Shown: positions 8,804-17,905, counted from the stretch's first letter. The stretch: DNA of 64,000 nucleotides from Hydrogenophaga sp. IBVHS1 (GCF_002127265.1 NZ_NFUU01000001.1:1550001-1614000), one strand, 5' to 3'. Notes: a model not told the origin generated them from the letters alone. Numbers and translations: made by a program.

Positions 8804-9490
8804 TCAGAGCTGGAAGCTGTTGCGGATGAGGCCCACGGCCAGGCCTTCTATCTCGAACGCCTCGCCCGGTTCGACGATGATGGTTTTGTAGTCGGGGTTC
8901 TCTGCGTGCAGCTCGATCAGGTGCTGGCGCCGCATGAAGCGCTTGACGGTGACGTCGTCGCCGAGGCGCGCCACCACGATCTGGCCGTTCTTCGCTTCCT
9001 TGGTGGCCTGCACGGCGAGCAGGTCGCCATCCATGATGCCGGCGTCCCGCATGGACATGCCTCGCACCTTGAGGAGGTAGTCCGGTGCTCGCTGGAACAG
9101 GCTGCGTTCGACGTGGTAAGTCTGGTCCACATGCTCCTGCGCGAGGATGGGGGAGCCTGCTGCCACGCGCCCGATCAGGGGCAGCATGAGCTGGGAGAAA
9201 CCAGCGAGCGGCAGTGTAAGCTGGCGAGACCGTGAGTCGTTGATGGAGCGAAGGTCTTCACTGCGCAGCCGGATGCCGCGAGATGTGCCGCTGACGAGTT
9301 CGATGACGCCTTTGCGGGCCAGTGCCTGGAGATGTTCCTCCGCGGCGTTGGCCGACTTGAATCCCAGCTCGCTGGCGATCTCGGCCCGCGTGGGCGGCGC
9401 GCCAGAGCGGGAGATGGCCGTCTGGATCAATTCCAGGATTTGCTGCTGCCGGGCGGTGAGCTTGGGGGCGGATGCGGGCATGTCGGACAT
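8804..9490 (-). CDS. lexA: LexA repressor / SOS autoprotease
   Basis: Transcriptional repressor of the SOS response that self-cleaves when RecA is activated. It has 228 residues: an N-terminal winged helix (about 8-72; [13 protein letters not shown], then the recognition helix in [20 protein letters not shown]) and a C-terminal S24 peptidase domain. The Ala-Gly scissile bond is A111-G112 in GRVAAGSP. The catalytic dyad is S146 ([14 protein letters not shown]) and K183 (VTVKRF). The start at [10 protein letters not shown] follows a GAGG ribosome site; longer in-frame extensions would cross the operator region. Two LexA boxes lie 66-100 bp upstream, so it is autoregulated. Confidence 0.97.
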   Translation of the reverse strand: MSDMPASAPKLTARQQQILELIQTAISRSGAPPTRAEIASELGFKSANAAEEHLQALARKGVIELVSGTSRGIRLRSEDLRSINDSRSRQLTLPLAGFSQLMLPLIGRVAAGSPILAQEHVDQTYHVERSLFQRAPDYLLKVRGMSMRDAGIMDGDLLAVQATKEAKNGQIVVARLGDDVTVKRFMRRQHLIELHAENPDYKTIIVEPGEAFEIEGLAVGLIRNSFQL

Positions 9491-9555
9491 GGGAACCTCG
9501 TCGGGAACATGGGGACAGGAGTTGAACAAGTTGGGACGGGTTTTCGTACCCATAC

Positions 9556-9571
9556 CTGTTTTCTTATCCAG
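9556..9571 (-). promoter_or_regulatory. LexA box 1 (CTGG-N8-ACAG)
   Basis: Read on the minus strand the 16-mer is CTGGATAAGAAAACAG; on the plus strand CTGTTTTCTTATCCAG. It differs from the CTGT-N8-ACAG SOS consensus by one base in one arm. It lies in the lexA-asparaginase intergenic region, 66 bp from the lexA start, in tandem with a second box. Confidence 0.8.
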
Positions 9572-9574
9572 TGG

Positions 9575-9590
9575 CTGTATTTTTAACCAG
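9575..9590 (-). promoter_or_regulatory. LexA box 2 (CTGG-N8-ACAG)
   Basis: Minus strand CTGGTTAAAAATACAG; plus strand CTGTATTTTTAACCAG. Same single deviation as box 1, AT-rich centre, and only 3 bp from it (19 bp centre to centre, close to two helical turns), which would allow side-by-side LexA dimers. It ends 17 bp before the GTG start of the divergent asparaginase gene, so LexA bound here could also affect that gene. Confidence 0.8.
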
Positions 9591-9607
9591 TTTCGGAGAG
9601 TTGGCAA

Positions 9608-10579
9608 GTGGTGCGATCAAATCAGGCCCTTCGTTTGGTGCTGCTGGGTACGGGCGGGACCATCGCCGGGCGCGCCGCGCAGTCGGCTGACAACGTGGGT
9701 TACGTGGCGGGCCAGGTGAGCGCGGCGGAGCTGGTGGCTGCGGTGCCCGTGCTCGGCGGCATGCCGCTTGAGGTAGAGCAGATTGCCCAGATCGACAGCA
9801 AGGACATGGCGTTGTCCGTGTGGCAATCTCTCGCGAGCCGTATTGCGGCGCATCTGGAGCGGCAAGAGGTCCAGGCGGTGATCGTGACCCACGGCACCGA
9901 CACCATCGAGGAAACCGCCTTTCTGCTGCACCGGGTGCTGCGGCCCACCCGGCCCGTGGTTCTCACCTGCGCAACGCGACCTGCCACCGCCCTCATGTCC
10001 GATGGCCCTCAGAATCTCAGCGATGCCGTGGCGGTGGCCCGCCATGCGGGAACAGAGGGCGTGGTGGTGGTGTGCGCCGGGCAGGTGCACGGCGCCCGCG
10101 ACGTCGCCAAGGTCCACACGTACCGGCTGGACGCGTTCGATTCCGGCGATGCCGGAGCCCTGGCTTGCGTCGAGGAAGGACAGGTGCGCGAATTTCGGAG
10201 CTGGGATGGTTGCCGTGAAGACCGGCCGTTTGATCCCAGAGCGCTGGCACACCTCATGGCGGTCAGCGAACTTCCACGCGTTGAACTGGTGACGAGCCAC
10301 GCTGATTCGGACGGCAGCATCGTCAGGGGATTGCTTGCATTCCCTGGCGAACGGCCTTTGCGCGGCATCGTGGTTGCAGGCACAGGCAACGGCACGGTGC
10401 ACCAGGCCTTGGCGGCCGCCCTCACCGAAGCCGAGGCGCAGGGCGTTCGCGTGAGATTGACCAGCCGCTGCGCTGGAGGCCGGGTGGTGCCCCATGCTGG
10501 TCTGGCCTTTGAAGACGCCGGGGGTCTGTCCCCGGTCAAGGCGCGCCTGTCGCTCGCGCTGGACCTGCTGGAGGGTTGA
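9608..10579 (+). CDS. L-asparaginase (asparaginase/glutaminase family)
   Basis: Hydrolyses L-asparagine to aspartate and ammonia. The 323-residue protein has the first catalytic motif [12 protein letters not shown] (nucleophile Thr about residue 18) and the second [16 protein letters not shown] (Thr-Asp pair about 89-90), in the order of bacterial type I/II asparaginases. A later [13 protein letters not shown] matches the subunit-interface glycine loop. No signal peptide, so a cytoplasmic enzyme is expected. The start is GTG at 9608 or the adjacent GTG at 9611; GGAG at 9595-9598 fits either. It is divergent from lexA with LexA boxes between them. A small membrane protein gene follows after 3 bp, suggesting co-transcription. 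Confidence 0.92.
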   Translation: MVRSNQALRLVLLGTGGTIAGRAAQSADNVGYVAGQVSAAELVAAVPVLGGMPLEVEQIAQIDSKDMALSVWQSLASRIAAHLERQEVQAVIVTHGTDTIEETAFLLHRVLRPTRPVVLTCATRPATALMSDGPQNLSDAVAVARHAGTEGVVVVCAGQVHGARDVAKVHTYRLDAFDSGDAGALACVEEGQVREFRSWDGCREDRPFDPRALAHLMAVSELPRVELVTSHADSDGSIVRGLLAFPGERPLRGIVVAGTGNGTVHQALAAALTEAEAQGVRVRLTSRCAGGRVVPHAGLAFEDAGGLSPVKARLSLALDLLEG

Positions 10580-10582
10580 TCC

Positions 10583-11002
10583 TTGCTGGCCGCGCTCGGC
10601 GCTCATCCGTGGGCCTATCCCATGCTGGAGGTGGTGCACCTGCTGGGCGTGGCGTTGTTGCTGGGCAACCTGGTGTTGCTGGAGCTTCGCGTTTTTGGCT
10701 GGGGCGCGGCGCTGCCCGTTGAGCCCCTGGCACGGTTGAGCCTGGGTCTTGCGGTTTGCGGCTTCGCGCTGGCTGCGGTTTCTGGGCTGCTGATGTTTGG
10801 TACTCAACCAGGGGAACTGTTGGCCAACCGCGTGTTCACAGCCAAGATGGCGTTGATCATGCTGGCTGGCTGCAACGCCGGCTGGTTTCACGCGCGCAGG
10901 TCGCTGCAGTTGCAGGATGGTGCGGCCCGGGCATTGATGACGCTGTCCACCGTGTTGTGGTTGCTGGTTCTCACCTGCGGCCGCTGGATCGGCTACGTGT
11001 AG
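10583..11002 (+). CDS. small four-helix membrane protein (DUF6644-like)
   Basis: A 139-residue integral membrane protein with four probable helices: about 13-35 (MLEVVHLLGVALLLGNLVLLELR), 50-70, 85-102 and 118-135. A histidine in the first helix (EVVHLLG) followed by ELRVFG resembles proteins filed as DUF6644; I am moderately sure of the family. The start used is TTG, 3 bp after the asparaginase stop, with GGAGG overlapping the asparaginase 3' end at good spacing. A later ATG at 10622 would remove the N-terminal 13 residues. The next gene encodes a DUF6152-like exported protein, and the two are likely partners. Function unknown; heme or metal handling is only a guess from the membrane histidine. 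Confidence 0.75.
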   Translation: MLAALGAHPWAYPMLEVVHLLGVALLLGNLVLLELRVFGWGAALPVEPLARLSLGLAVCGFALAAVSGLLMFGTQPGELLANRVFTAKMALIMLAGCNAGWFHARRSLQLQDGAARALMTLSTVLWLLVLTCGRWIGYV

Positions 11003-11025
11003 TTTGAAATCTGAAGGAGACGCAC

Positions 11026-11505
11026 ATGCAAAGACGGGAATTGGTGCAGGCTGGCGCGTTGCTTGGTCTGTCGGGCTGGGGCTCCGGCGCTCTGGCACAC
11101 CACGGCTGGAGCAGCTTCGATCAAGACCGCCCCGTCTACCTGGAAGGGAAGGCCGTGGACGTGAAATGGCGGAACCCGCACGCCGAATTGATTCTGGAAG
11201 TGTCTGAAGGCCTGAGCCTGCCCGCCGATCTCGCGCGGCGCGCTTTGCCGGCGCAGACCGCCGGCATAGACGGGCCGGCGTTGTTGGCCAAGACCGTGGT
11301 GCCCACTCGCCGTGACAAGCGCTGGGAGATCGAGCTGGCGCCGCTTTTTCGCATGGGCCAGTGGCAGGTACCAGAGATCAAGAACGGCACGCCGATGGCC
11401 GTTGTGGGCTTCACGTTCAAGGAAGAGAAAGGCGAGGCAATTGTGCGCGCCGAATACATCTTCCTCGACGGCAAGACCTACGGGCTGCGATCCAGCCCGA
11501 CTTGA
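11026..11505 (+). CDS. DUF6152-like exported protein
   Basis: A 159-residue secreted protein. The N-terminus MQRRELVQAGALLGLSGWG has a twin-arginine pair followed by a hydrophobic stretch, and likely cleavage is around GALA-HHGW, so Tat export to the periplasm is plausible. The mature part opens with HHGWSSFDQDRPVYLEGKAV and VKWRNPHAELIL, which I associate with DUF6152; two histidines at the mature N-terminus could bind metal. The ATG is preceded by GAAGGAG. It lies 23 bp after the small membrane protein gene and ends 4 bp from the convergent adk. The biochemical role is not known. Confidence 0.8.
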   Translation: MQRRELVQAGALLGLSGWGSGALAHHGWSSFDQDRPVYLEGKAVDVKWRNPHAELILEVSEGLSLPADLARRALPAQTAGIDGPALLAKTVVPTRRDKRWEIELAPLFRMGQWQVPEIKNGTPMAVVGFTFKEEKGEAIVRAEYIFLDGKTYGLRSSPT

Positions 11506-11509
11506 GGTC

Positions 11510-12178
<669 letters not shown>

Positions 12179-12197
12179 TCAGAGTTTCAATGGCATG

Positions 12198-12216
12198 GCC
12201 GCTGGCCGCCAGCGGC
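12198..12216 (-). other. inverted repeat in the adk leader
   Basis: GCCGCTGG-CGG-CCAGCGGC on the minus strand forms a perfect 8-bp stem with a 3-nt loop about 32 nt upstream of the adk start codon. There is no following T-run, so it is not a classical terminator for kdsB. It may shape the adk 5' untranslated region or be incidental in GC-rich DNA. Confidence 0.4.
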
Positions 12217-12319
12217 ACGCCCGGGCCTGGGACCCGGGGCAACCGTTCGAGGATAGCACGGGCATTCCCGCATCCGGCTTACAGCAGCTGGAGCCGGTGA
12301 GTCCCGAAAGAGGGTGTTT

Positions 12320-13117
12320 TCAGCTAGCTCGGAGCAGTGCCCGCACCCGCTCGAGGTCGGCCGGCGTGTCCACGCCAGGGCCGGGTGACAAATCGGTGAT
12401 GTGCACCGCGATGCGATGGCCGTGCCAGAGCACGCGCAGTTGCTCCAGCGACTCGGTGGCCTCTAACGGCGCGGGCTCCAGTCGCGGGAACTGGCGCAGG
12501 AAATCGACGCGGTAGCCGTAGATGCCGATGTGACGCAGTGGCACGGGGGAGGGGAGAGCGGCCAGGGCCTCGCCCGAATTCAGCGACCCCATGCCGTCGC
12601 GCCACCAGGGAATCGGAGCGCGGCTGAAATACAGCGCGGTGCCGATCCGGTCGACCACCACTTTCACGACGTTGGGGTTGAGGAACTCGTCTGTCCCGCC
12701 GATCGCGTGGGCCGCCGTGCTCATCACGCAGTCGGTGCGGCGAACCAGTTCTGCGGCCACTGCGTCGATCAGGGCAGGCTCCATGAGCGGTTCGTCGCCT
12801 TGCACGTTCACCACCACTTCTGCGCTGCCCAGGCCAAGCAGGTCGCAGGCTTCGGCAAGCCGGTCGCTGCCCGAGGCGTGATCGACGCGGGTGAGCACGG
12901 CCTCCACGCCGTGCAACTCGCAGGCCTGCACGATTCGCAAATCGTCAGCCGCCACCACGCAGCGCCGTGCAGCGCTTTGCTGCGCACGCCGGGCCACGCG
13001 CACCACCATGGGCAGGCCGCCGATGTCGGCCAGGGGTTTGTCGGGCAGGCGGCTGGAGGCCAGGCGCGCCGGGATCAACACGGTGAAGCCGGCATCGGCC
13101 ACGGCCGAGAGCGTCAT
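12320..13117 (-). CDS. kdsB: 3-deoxy-manno-octulosonate cytidylyltransferase (CMP-KDO synthetase)
   Basis: Activates KDO with CTP for lipid A/inner-core lipopolysaccharide synthesis. The 265-residue protein shows the nucleotide-binding start [21 protein letters not shown] (about 12-32), the [16 protein letters not shown] substrate loop, the metal-binding [12 protein letters not shown] and [16 protein letters not shown] chose the ATG at 13117 because it overlaps the stop of the upstream trm112-like gene in an ATGA, which points to translational coupling. Its placement with lpxK fits a lipid A/KDO operon. Confidence 0.97.
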   Translation of the reverse strand: MTLSAVADAGFTVLIPARLASSRLPDKPLADIGGLPMVVRVARRAQQSAARRCVVAADDLRIVQACELHGVEAVLTRVDHASGSDRLAEACDLLGLGSAEVVVNVQGDEPLMEPALIDAVAAELVRRTDCVMSTAAHAIGGTDEFLNPNVVKVVVDRIGTALYFSRAPIPWWRDGMGSLNSGEALAALPSPVPLRHIGIYGYRVDFLRQFPRLEPAPLEATESLEQLRVLWHGHRIAVHITDLSPGPGVDTPADLERVRALLRAS

Positions 13118-13320
13118 CCCAGTGGCGCGGGTGCTGAAGGTCGCGCCGCTTCCTCTTCCGTCAGGGTGCGCGCCTCGTGTTCGAGCAGGATGGGGATGCC
13201 GTCCCGGACCGGGTAGGCCAGGCGGGCGCTGCGGGAGAGCAGCTCCTGCTTTTCGCGGTCGAAGATCAGCGGACCCTTTGTCACGGGGCACACCAGCAGT
13301 TCAAGCAGTTTCGTGTCCAT
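13114..13320 (-). CDS. Trm112/YcaR family small protein
   Basis: A 68-residue protein [20 protein letters not shown]...[18 protein letters not shown], clearly of the Trm112/YcaR family, which activates or stabilises partner methyltransferases in other organisms. E. coli YcaR has CPVC at the knuckle; here it is CPVT, so the second cysteine is missing. The 3' end overlaps kdsB (ATGA) and the 5' end overlaps lpxK by about 20 bp. There is no clear ribosome site, consistent with coupled translation. An in-frame start at 13362 is possible but would lie deeper inside lpxK. Confidence 0.9.
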   Translation of the reverse strand: MDTKLLELLVCPVTKGPLIFDREKQELLSRSARLAYPVRDGIPILLEHEARTLTEEEAARPSAPAPLG

Positions 13321-14383
13321 GGCGGGATGATAGTCGCGCAAGGCTCGCATCGACGCATTCAAAGAACGCAGCTTCCGGTACCAGTTCGAGTGGAACCGCC
13401 CAGGCTTCAGGCGATCGGTCGGCCGGCATCATGGGGAACAGCTTGACGGCGTCCTTCTCGGTGCAGATCAGAGGGTGGCGAGCGCCACTGATCACATCGG
13501 CGTAGTCTGCGGCGTCTGCATGGTCCGGCAGGCTTACGCAGCTTGCGAGCGTGAAACCGCTCTCGCGCAGCATCTCGAAAAAAACCTCGGGGCGCGCGAT
13601 ACCTGCAACGGCGATCACCGGTTGTTGCTGCAGTTGTGCCAGTGGCTGGCTTTGGCCGTCGGGGCCAATGGCGCGGGACGCCAGCCGACGCACCGCGTGG
13701 AACTCGGGCATGCCTTTCGGCGGAGGCAAGGCAACTTCGACGGCTCCCATTCGCCCTTGTCGCAGCACCATATCGGGCCTTCCAGCCGCCATTGCGGCAA
13801 ATGGCCAGGGTTCACGCAGCAATCCGGCCGGCAGCACCCAGCCGTTGCCCACCCCGCGATCGTCGAACACGGCCACCGTCAAGTCGCGTCCCAGTGCGAG
13901 ATGCTGCATCCCGTCGTCGCACACCAGCAGGTCCACTTCGGGGTGTCTGGCCAGGAGCGCAAGCGCCGCATCCACGCGGCCACGCGCCACGCAGACCGGC
14001 ACACCCGTGCGCTGGCGAATGAGCAGCGGCTCGTCACCCACGTGCTGCGCTGCGGTGTCTGTTTCAACATGAACAAGGCCCTCACCCCGCCGCCCGTGCC
14101 CACGCGAGATCACGCCCGGGTGCCAGCCTCGGGCCTGCAGGTGTGCCACCAGGGCCAGCGTGGCGGGCGTCTTGCCAGCGCCACCTACCACCACGTTGCC
14201 GACCACGATCACGGGCACCGGCGGCTTGTGAGTGGCAAAGATGCCCAGTGCATACAGCGCTCGGCGCGTTTCGATGAGGACGAGGTAGAGGACAGACAGT
14301 GGCCACAGCAGGCAGGCCAGCCATCCACGGCGTTGCGCGCCTTCCAGCCAGGCTTTCTGCCAGTGCCCGATGCCTTCACTCAT
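13301..14383 (-). CDS. lpxK: tetraacyldisaccharide 4'-kinase
   Basis: Phosphorylates the 4' position of tetraacyldisaccharide-1-phosphate to give lipid IVA at the inner membrane. It has 360 residues with an N-terminal membrane-associated helix ([16 protein letters not shown], about 22-37) and an unusual P-loop region [23 protein letters not shown] (key GGAGKTP, about 63-69). Downstream are [23 protein letters not shown] (DDGMQH active-site motif) and CTEKDAVKL near the C-terminus. The start at [12 protein letters not shown] leaves a 28-bp gap after exbD; the longer in-frame extension is Pro/Ala-rich and unlikely. The gene order exbB-exbD-lpxK-trm112-kdsB supports a single envelope operon. Confidence 0.96.
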   Translation of the reverse strand: MSEGIGHWQKAWLEGAQRRGWLACLLWPLSVLYLVLIETRRALYALGIFATHKPPVPVIVVGNVVVGGAGKTPATLALVAHLQARGWHPGVISRGHGRRGEGLVHVETDTAAQHVGDEPLLIRQRTGVPVCVARGRVDAALALLARHPEVDLLVCDDGMQHLALGRDLTVAVFDDRGVGNGWVLPAGLLREPWPFAAMAAGRPDMVLRQGRMGAVEVALPPPKGMPEFHAVRRLASRAIGPDGQSQPLAQLQQQPVIAVAGIARPEVFFEMLRESGFTLASCVSLPDHADAADYADVISGARHPLICTEKDAVKLFPMMPADRSPEAWAVPLELVPEAAFFECVDASLARLSSRHGHETA

Positions 14384-14411
14384 GGCTGGCGCCGGGCTCG
14401 CCGGACTCGAA

Positions 14412-14849
14412 TCAGGGTTTGCCGCGGGCTGCGGATGCGCCCGACTGCTGCGTGGCAAACGTGATCTGCACGAGGCCGGCGCGGCGCGCGGCGTCCATCA
14501 CGTTGATGACCGACTGGTGGGTAGCGGCCGCATCGGCGCTGATGACAATGACCGTGTCACGGCTGTCTTGCGCGGCCAGCGAAAGCACCCGGGTCAGGGC
14601 GTCGACGCCCACGCCTTCAAGCACCTGCCGGTTGATGGAGTAGCGCCCATCGGCACCCACCGCCACCACCACCTCGCGAGGGTTTTGCTTGGGCGCCTGC
14701 GCATCGGCCACCGGCAGGTTTACCTGGAGTTCGGTGAATTTGCTGTACGTGGTGGTCAGCATCAGAAAGATCAGCACCACCAGCAGGATGTCGATGAACG
14801 GGATCAGGTTGATCTCCGGTTCATCCCGCGTGCCCGGCCGGAAGTTCAT
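14412..14849 (-). CDS. exbD: ExbD/TolR family biopolymer transport protein
   Basis: A 145-residue inner-membrane protein: a short cytoplasmic N-terminus, one transmembrane helix at about 15-33 with the proton-handling aspartate in INLIPFIDILLVVLIFLM, and a periplasmic domain with VVVAVGADGRYSINR and VISADAAATHQSVINVMDAA. With the upstream ExbB/TolQ-type gene (start overlapping in ATGA fashion at 14846-14849) it forms a proton-driven energiser for TonB- or Tol-like systems. No tonB or tolA is adjacent; the neighbour is lpxK. The exbD name is by family, and the real partner is not determined. Confidence 0.92.
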   Translation of the reverse strand: MNFRPGTRDEPEINLIPFIDILLVVLIFLMLTTTYSKFTELQVNLPVADAQAPKQNPREVVVAVGADGRYSINRQVLEGVGVDALTRVLSLAAQDSRDTVIVISADAAATHQSVINVMDAARRAGLVQITFATQQSGASAARGKP

Positions 14850-15493
14850 AGGGGCGTCCTGCGCAGGCTCAGCAGGTGGCGAGTGAAGCGCTCGGCAGCG
14901 ATCTCCATGCCCAGCAAATAGTCGTCCACTCGCGCTCGGAAGTAACGCCAGAAGATCAAGGCCGGGATGGCCACAATCAGGCCGAATGCCGTGTTGTAGA
15001 GGGCGATCGAAATGCCATGCGCAAGCTGGCCCGGGTTGCCCATACCCGGCACCGCGCCCGATACATCGGTGGCCTGTGAGCCGAAGATCTCGATCATGCC
15101 AATGACCGTGCCCAGAAGGCCCAGCAGAGGCGCGGCTGAAGCGATGGTGGCCAGTGCGCCCAGGTAGCGTTGCAGCTTGGCTGCTGCCTGGCGGCCAGCG
15201 CCCTCCAGGCTGGCGCGCAAGTCGTCCTCGCTGGCGCGAGGGTTGCTGTTGAAGGTGCGAAAGCCACTGGCCAGCACCGACCCGAGCACAGAATTCTGTT
15301 CAAGCTGGGTCACCACATCGGGGCCGGGGATGCCATTGCGCGAGACCATGATGGCCTCGTCGAGCAATTTGGGCGGCATGATCTTGCTGGATTTCAGGCT
15401 GATGAATCGCTCGATGACCAGGGCCAGACCCAGCACAGAACAGATGATCAGAGGCCAGATTGGCCAACCGGCGGCTTGTATGATGGAAAACAA
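14846..15493 (-). CDS. exbB: ExbB/TolQ/MotA family proton channel
   Basis: A 215-residue protein with three transmembrane helices: about 10-30 (WPIWPLIICSVLGLALVIERF), 112-132 (ALATIASAAPLLGLLGTVIGMIEIF, the MotA/TolQ/ExbB signature) and 160-185 (ISIALYNTAFGLIVAIPALIFW). These line the proton path used with ExbD. It is the first gene of the exbB-exbD-lpxK-trm112-kdsB run, so the operon promoter should be in the 326-bp region up to the divergent xseA gene. Whether it energises TonB, Tol or another system cannot be told from here. Confidence 0.92.
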   Translation of the reverse strand: MFSIIQAAGWPIWPLIICSVLGLALVIERFISLKSSKIMPPKLLDEAIMVSRNGIPGPDVVTQLEQNSVLGSVLASGFRTFNSNPRASEDDLRASLEGAGRQAAAKLQRYLGALATIASAAPLLGLLGTVIGMIEIFGSQATDVSGAVPGMGNPGQLAHGISIALYNTAFGLIVAIPALIFWRYFRARVDDYLLGMEIAAERFTRHLLSLRRTPL

Positions 15494-15819
15494 AACGGGG
15501 CTCCAGTCGACGGCCGCCCGAAGGGGTGGCCCGGTACGGTCGGATGATTATGTCTCAGCACCTGTGGCTTCCTTTGATGGTCATCCCCTCGCAAGCACCG
15601 GATGTCGGGCCGCGTCCACATGCCGCCGTCCTGCCCACACTTCGTGCACAGATTCTGTGGATAACTTTGTGAAGAACACCGCTGGATTCGGTCCCGAGCC
15701 TGCAACTGGCGCGGTCTGCGACGGAACGATGACAAAACAGGCAGGCCAAAAGACTTTGAAATCAACACACTTGACGCGACGCCGCAGAACGCCTGTGGGC
15801 AAACCCTTGACCGCCAGCA
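15494..15819 (+). other. gene-free divergent region between exbB and xseA
   Basis: No convincing open frame in either direction. It must hold both promoters, but I find no good -35/-10 pair at proper spacing; TTGACG at 15771-15776 has no matching -10. A perfect 9-bp DnaA box (TTATCCACA on the minus strand) is at 15656-15664. Nothing else stands out. Confidence 0.6.
15656..15664 (-). promoter_or_regulatory. DnaA box match
   Basis: TTATCCACA on the minus strand (TGTGGATAA plus) is an exact match to the strong DnaA-binding 9-mer. Only much weaker look-alikes (two mismatches) follow at 15794-15802 and 15831-15839. It could be a DnaA regulatory or titration site; a single match may be chance. Confidence 0.4.
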
Positions 15820-17139
15820 ATGGTGCGGCTTGTGGACACATTTGCAAGGGAAAGCTCCGTGGCTGAAGCATTTTCCGACGAGGATGCCCCTGCAGCGCGG
15901 CGTGTGTGGGCAGTTGGCCCGCTGATGCGAGCGGTGGCGGACACCTTGTCTGCGCGCTTCAATCCCGTGGCGGTGCAGGGCGAGCTTTCCGGCTTCTCGC
16001 GCGCCGCCAGCGGGCATTGCTACTTTTCACTCAAGGACGACAGCGGACAGGTCCGCTGTGCCATGTTTCGGCGAGCCGCCGACCAGCTCGACTTCGTGCC
16101 AAAGGACGGGCAGCTCGTGGAGGCGCGCGGCAAGCTCGACGTTTACGGGCCTCGTGGCGATCTGCAGCTGATTGTGGAAAGCCTCAAGACCGGCGGACAA
16201 GGCGCGCTTTTCGAGCAGTTCCTGAAGCTCAAGGCACAGCTCGGTGCCGAAGGCCTTTTCGAGGCCTCGCGAAAGAGGCCGCTGCCTGCGCAGCCGAGTG
16301 GCATTGGCGTGGTCACTTCCCTGGGCGCCGCCGCGCTGCGCGACGTGGTCACAGCGCTCAGGCGCCGTGTGCCCCACATCCCGGTCGTGATTTATCCCGC
16401 CGCCGTGCAGGGCAATCTGGCACCGGGCGAGCTGTGCGCTGCGCTGCGCACCGCTTACGCGCGCGCTGAATGCGATGTGCTCCTGCTCGTGCGCGGCGGA
16501 GGTTCGCTCGAAGACCTCTGGTCTTTCAACGATCCCGAGCTGGTTCGTACCATCGCCCGATCGCCGATGCCGGTGGTCTGTGGGGTGGGCCACGAGACCG
16601 ACTTCACGCTGGCAGACTTTGTGGCCGACCTGCGCGCGCCCACCCCCACTGCCGCCGCCGAGCTCTGCGCTCCAGCCCGGGAGCAGCGCATGGGGGAGCT
16701 GGAATACCTGCAAGAGCGGCTGAGCAGCACCTCGCTCGGCATCGTGGACCAGCACGGCCAGCGGCTGGACAGGCTGGCACAGCGGCTGGGCCGCCCCTCG
16801 ACCCGCCTGCACACCAGCCAGCAGCAACTCACCCGCCTGCAGCACCGCTTGCACAGTGGCGTGCTGCTTGCGACTCAACAGCAACGCAACCACCTCCAGA
16901 GCCTGCGGACGGCCTTGCCGTTGGCGGTTCAACGTGCCTTGGAGCGCCAGCAGATCCGTCTTCGTCGTGGCGAGGAAGCATTGGGCATGCTGGACCCGCG
17001 CCTTGTCTTGCAGCGAGGCTACGCCTTCCTGTCGAACGACGAGGGACAGGCGCTCACGAGCACTGCCCAAGCCTCACCAGGACAAGCCGTGCGTGCCACC
17101 CTTGCCGACGGTGAACTCGGTCTTCACGTCGACGGCTGA
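15820..17139 (+). CDS. xseA: exodeoxyribonuclease VII large subunit
   Basis: Large subunit of the single-strand-specific exonuclease VII used in repair and recombination. It has 439 residues: an N-terminal OB-fold (about 28-120; FNPVAVQGELSGFSRAASGH and GQVRCAMFRRAA), a catalytic region with RPLPAQPSGIGVVTSLGAAALRD, LLVRGGGSLEDLWSFND and VCGVGHETDFTLADFVADLRAPTPTAAAE, and a long coiled coil (about 290-400). The listed start is ATG 15820; a GTG at 15859 (residue 14) preceded by AAGGGAAAG is an equally plausible start. xseB is not adjacent. sodB follows 131 bp downstream. Confidence 0.95.
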   Translation: MVRLVDTFARESSVAEAFSDEDAPAARRVWAVGPLMRAVADTLSARFNPVAVQGELSGFSRAASGHCYFSLKDDSGQVRCAMFRRAADQLDFVPKDGQLVEARGKLDVYGPRGDLQLIVESLKTGGQGALFEQFLKLKAQLGAEGLFEASRKRPLPAQPSGIGVVTSLGAAALRDVVTALRRRVPHIPVVIYPAAVQGNLAPGELCAALRTAYARAECDVLLLVRGGGSLEDLWSFNDPELVRTIARSPMPVVCGVGHETDFTLADFVADLRAPTPTAAAELCAPAREQRMGELEYLQERLSSTSLGIVDQHGQRLDRLAQRLGRPSTRLHTSQQQLTRLQHRLHSGVLLATQQQRNHLQSLRTALPLAVQRALERQQIRLRRGEEALGMLDPRLVLQRGYAFLSNDEGQALTSTAQASPGQAVRATLADGELGLHVDG

Positions 17140-17270
17140 GGTTGCGCGCGGGGCGAAAAACCATGCTCGTCTTGCCGGTAGTGGCCATGCCTACAATGCA
17201 TCGCTGTTGACCTGCTGCTTCTTTGCGCGGCAGCCAGGCACGTGTCATTACTCCAACACAAGAGGACCCC

Positions 17271-17852
17271 ATGGAACACACCCTGCCCGCATTGCCCTAC
17301 GACCTGGACGCACTGGCCCCGCACTACAGCCGGGAGACCCTGGAGTTTCACCACGGCAAGCACCACAACGCCTACGTGGTGAACCTCAACAACCTGCAGA
17401 AGGGCACCGAGTTTGAAAGCCTGGACCTTGAGTCCATCGTGAAGAAGTCCAGCGGCGGTATCTACAACAATGCAGCCCAGATCTGGAACCACACCTTCTT
17501 CTGGAACTGCATGAAGCCCAGCGGCGGCGGCGAGCCGTCCGGCAAACTGGCCGAAGCCATCACCGCGAAGTGGGGCAGCTACGCCGCGTTCAAGGAAGCC
17601 TTCGTCAAGTCGGCCGTAGGGAACTTCGGTTCTGGCTGGACATGGCTGGTGAAGAAGGCCGACGGCACCGTCGATATCGTGAACATGGGCGCTGCCGGCA
17701 CCCCGCTGACCACTGGCGACAAGGCCTTGCTGACCGTGGATGTCTGGGAGCACGCCTACTACATCGACTACCGCAACATGCGTCCGAAGTTTGTCGAGAC
17801 CTATCTGGACAAGCTGGTGAACTGGTCTTTTGCTGAAAAGAATTTCGGCTGA
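17271..17852 (+). CDS. sodB: superoxide dismutase [Fe]
   Basis: Cytoplasmic dismutation of superoxide to hydrogen peroxide and oxygen. The 193-residue protein has metal ligands in [11 protein letters not shown] (His about 27), NHTFFWNC (His about 74) and [14 protein letters not shown] (Asp and His about 157-161). The AGIYNN-like segment reads [14 protein letters not shown], and GSGWTWLV is the family tryptophan block; the residue pattern favours iron over manganese. An AGAGGA ribosome site precedes the ATG at 17271. A strong intrinsic terminator follows. A TACAAT at 17192-17197 may be its -10 box but has no good -35. Confidence 0.96.
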   Translation: MEHTLPALPYDLDALAPHYSRETLEFHHGKHHNAYVVNLNNLQKGTEFESLDLESIVKKSSGGIYNNAAQIWNHTFFWNCMKPSGGGEPSGKLAEAITAKWGSYAAFKEAFVKSAVGNFGSGWTWLVKKADGTVDIVNMGAAGTPLTTGDKALLTVDVWEHAYYIDYRNMRPKFVETYLDKLVNWSFAEKNFG

Positions 17853-17874
17853 GCCAGCGTGTGATGCACAAGCA

Positions 17875-17905
17875 GGGCTCGAAGGGCAACCTTCGGGCCC
17901 TTTTT
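17875..17905 (+). terminator. intrinsic terminator after sodB
   Basis: GGGCTCGAAGG-GCAA-CCTTCGGGCCC followed by TTTTT. An 11-bp stem with one G-T wobble, a 4-nt loop and a T-run, 22 bp past the sodB stop. Confidence 0.9.

Noticed and set aside
9617..11098. Minus-strand open frame of about 493 codons opposite asparaginase
   Set aside because: Low-complexity Gln/His-rich translation and no motifs; the plus-strand asparaginase is clear.
15494..15819. Possible replication origin because of a DnaA box
   Set aside because: One perfect box only, no AT-rich unwinding region, and no dnaA, dnaN, gidA or parAB nearby.
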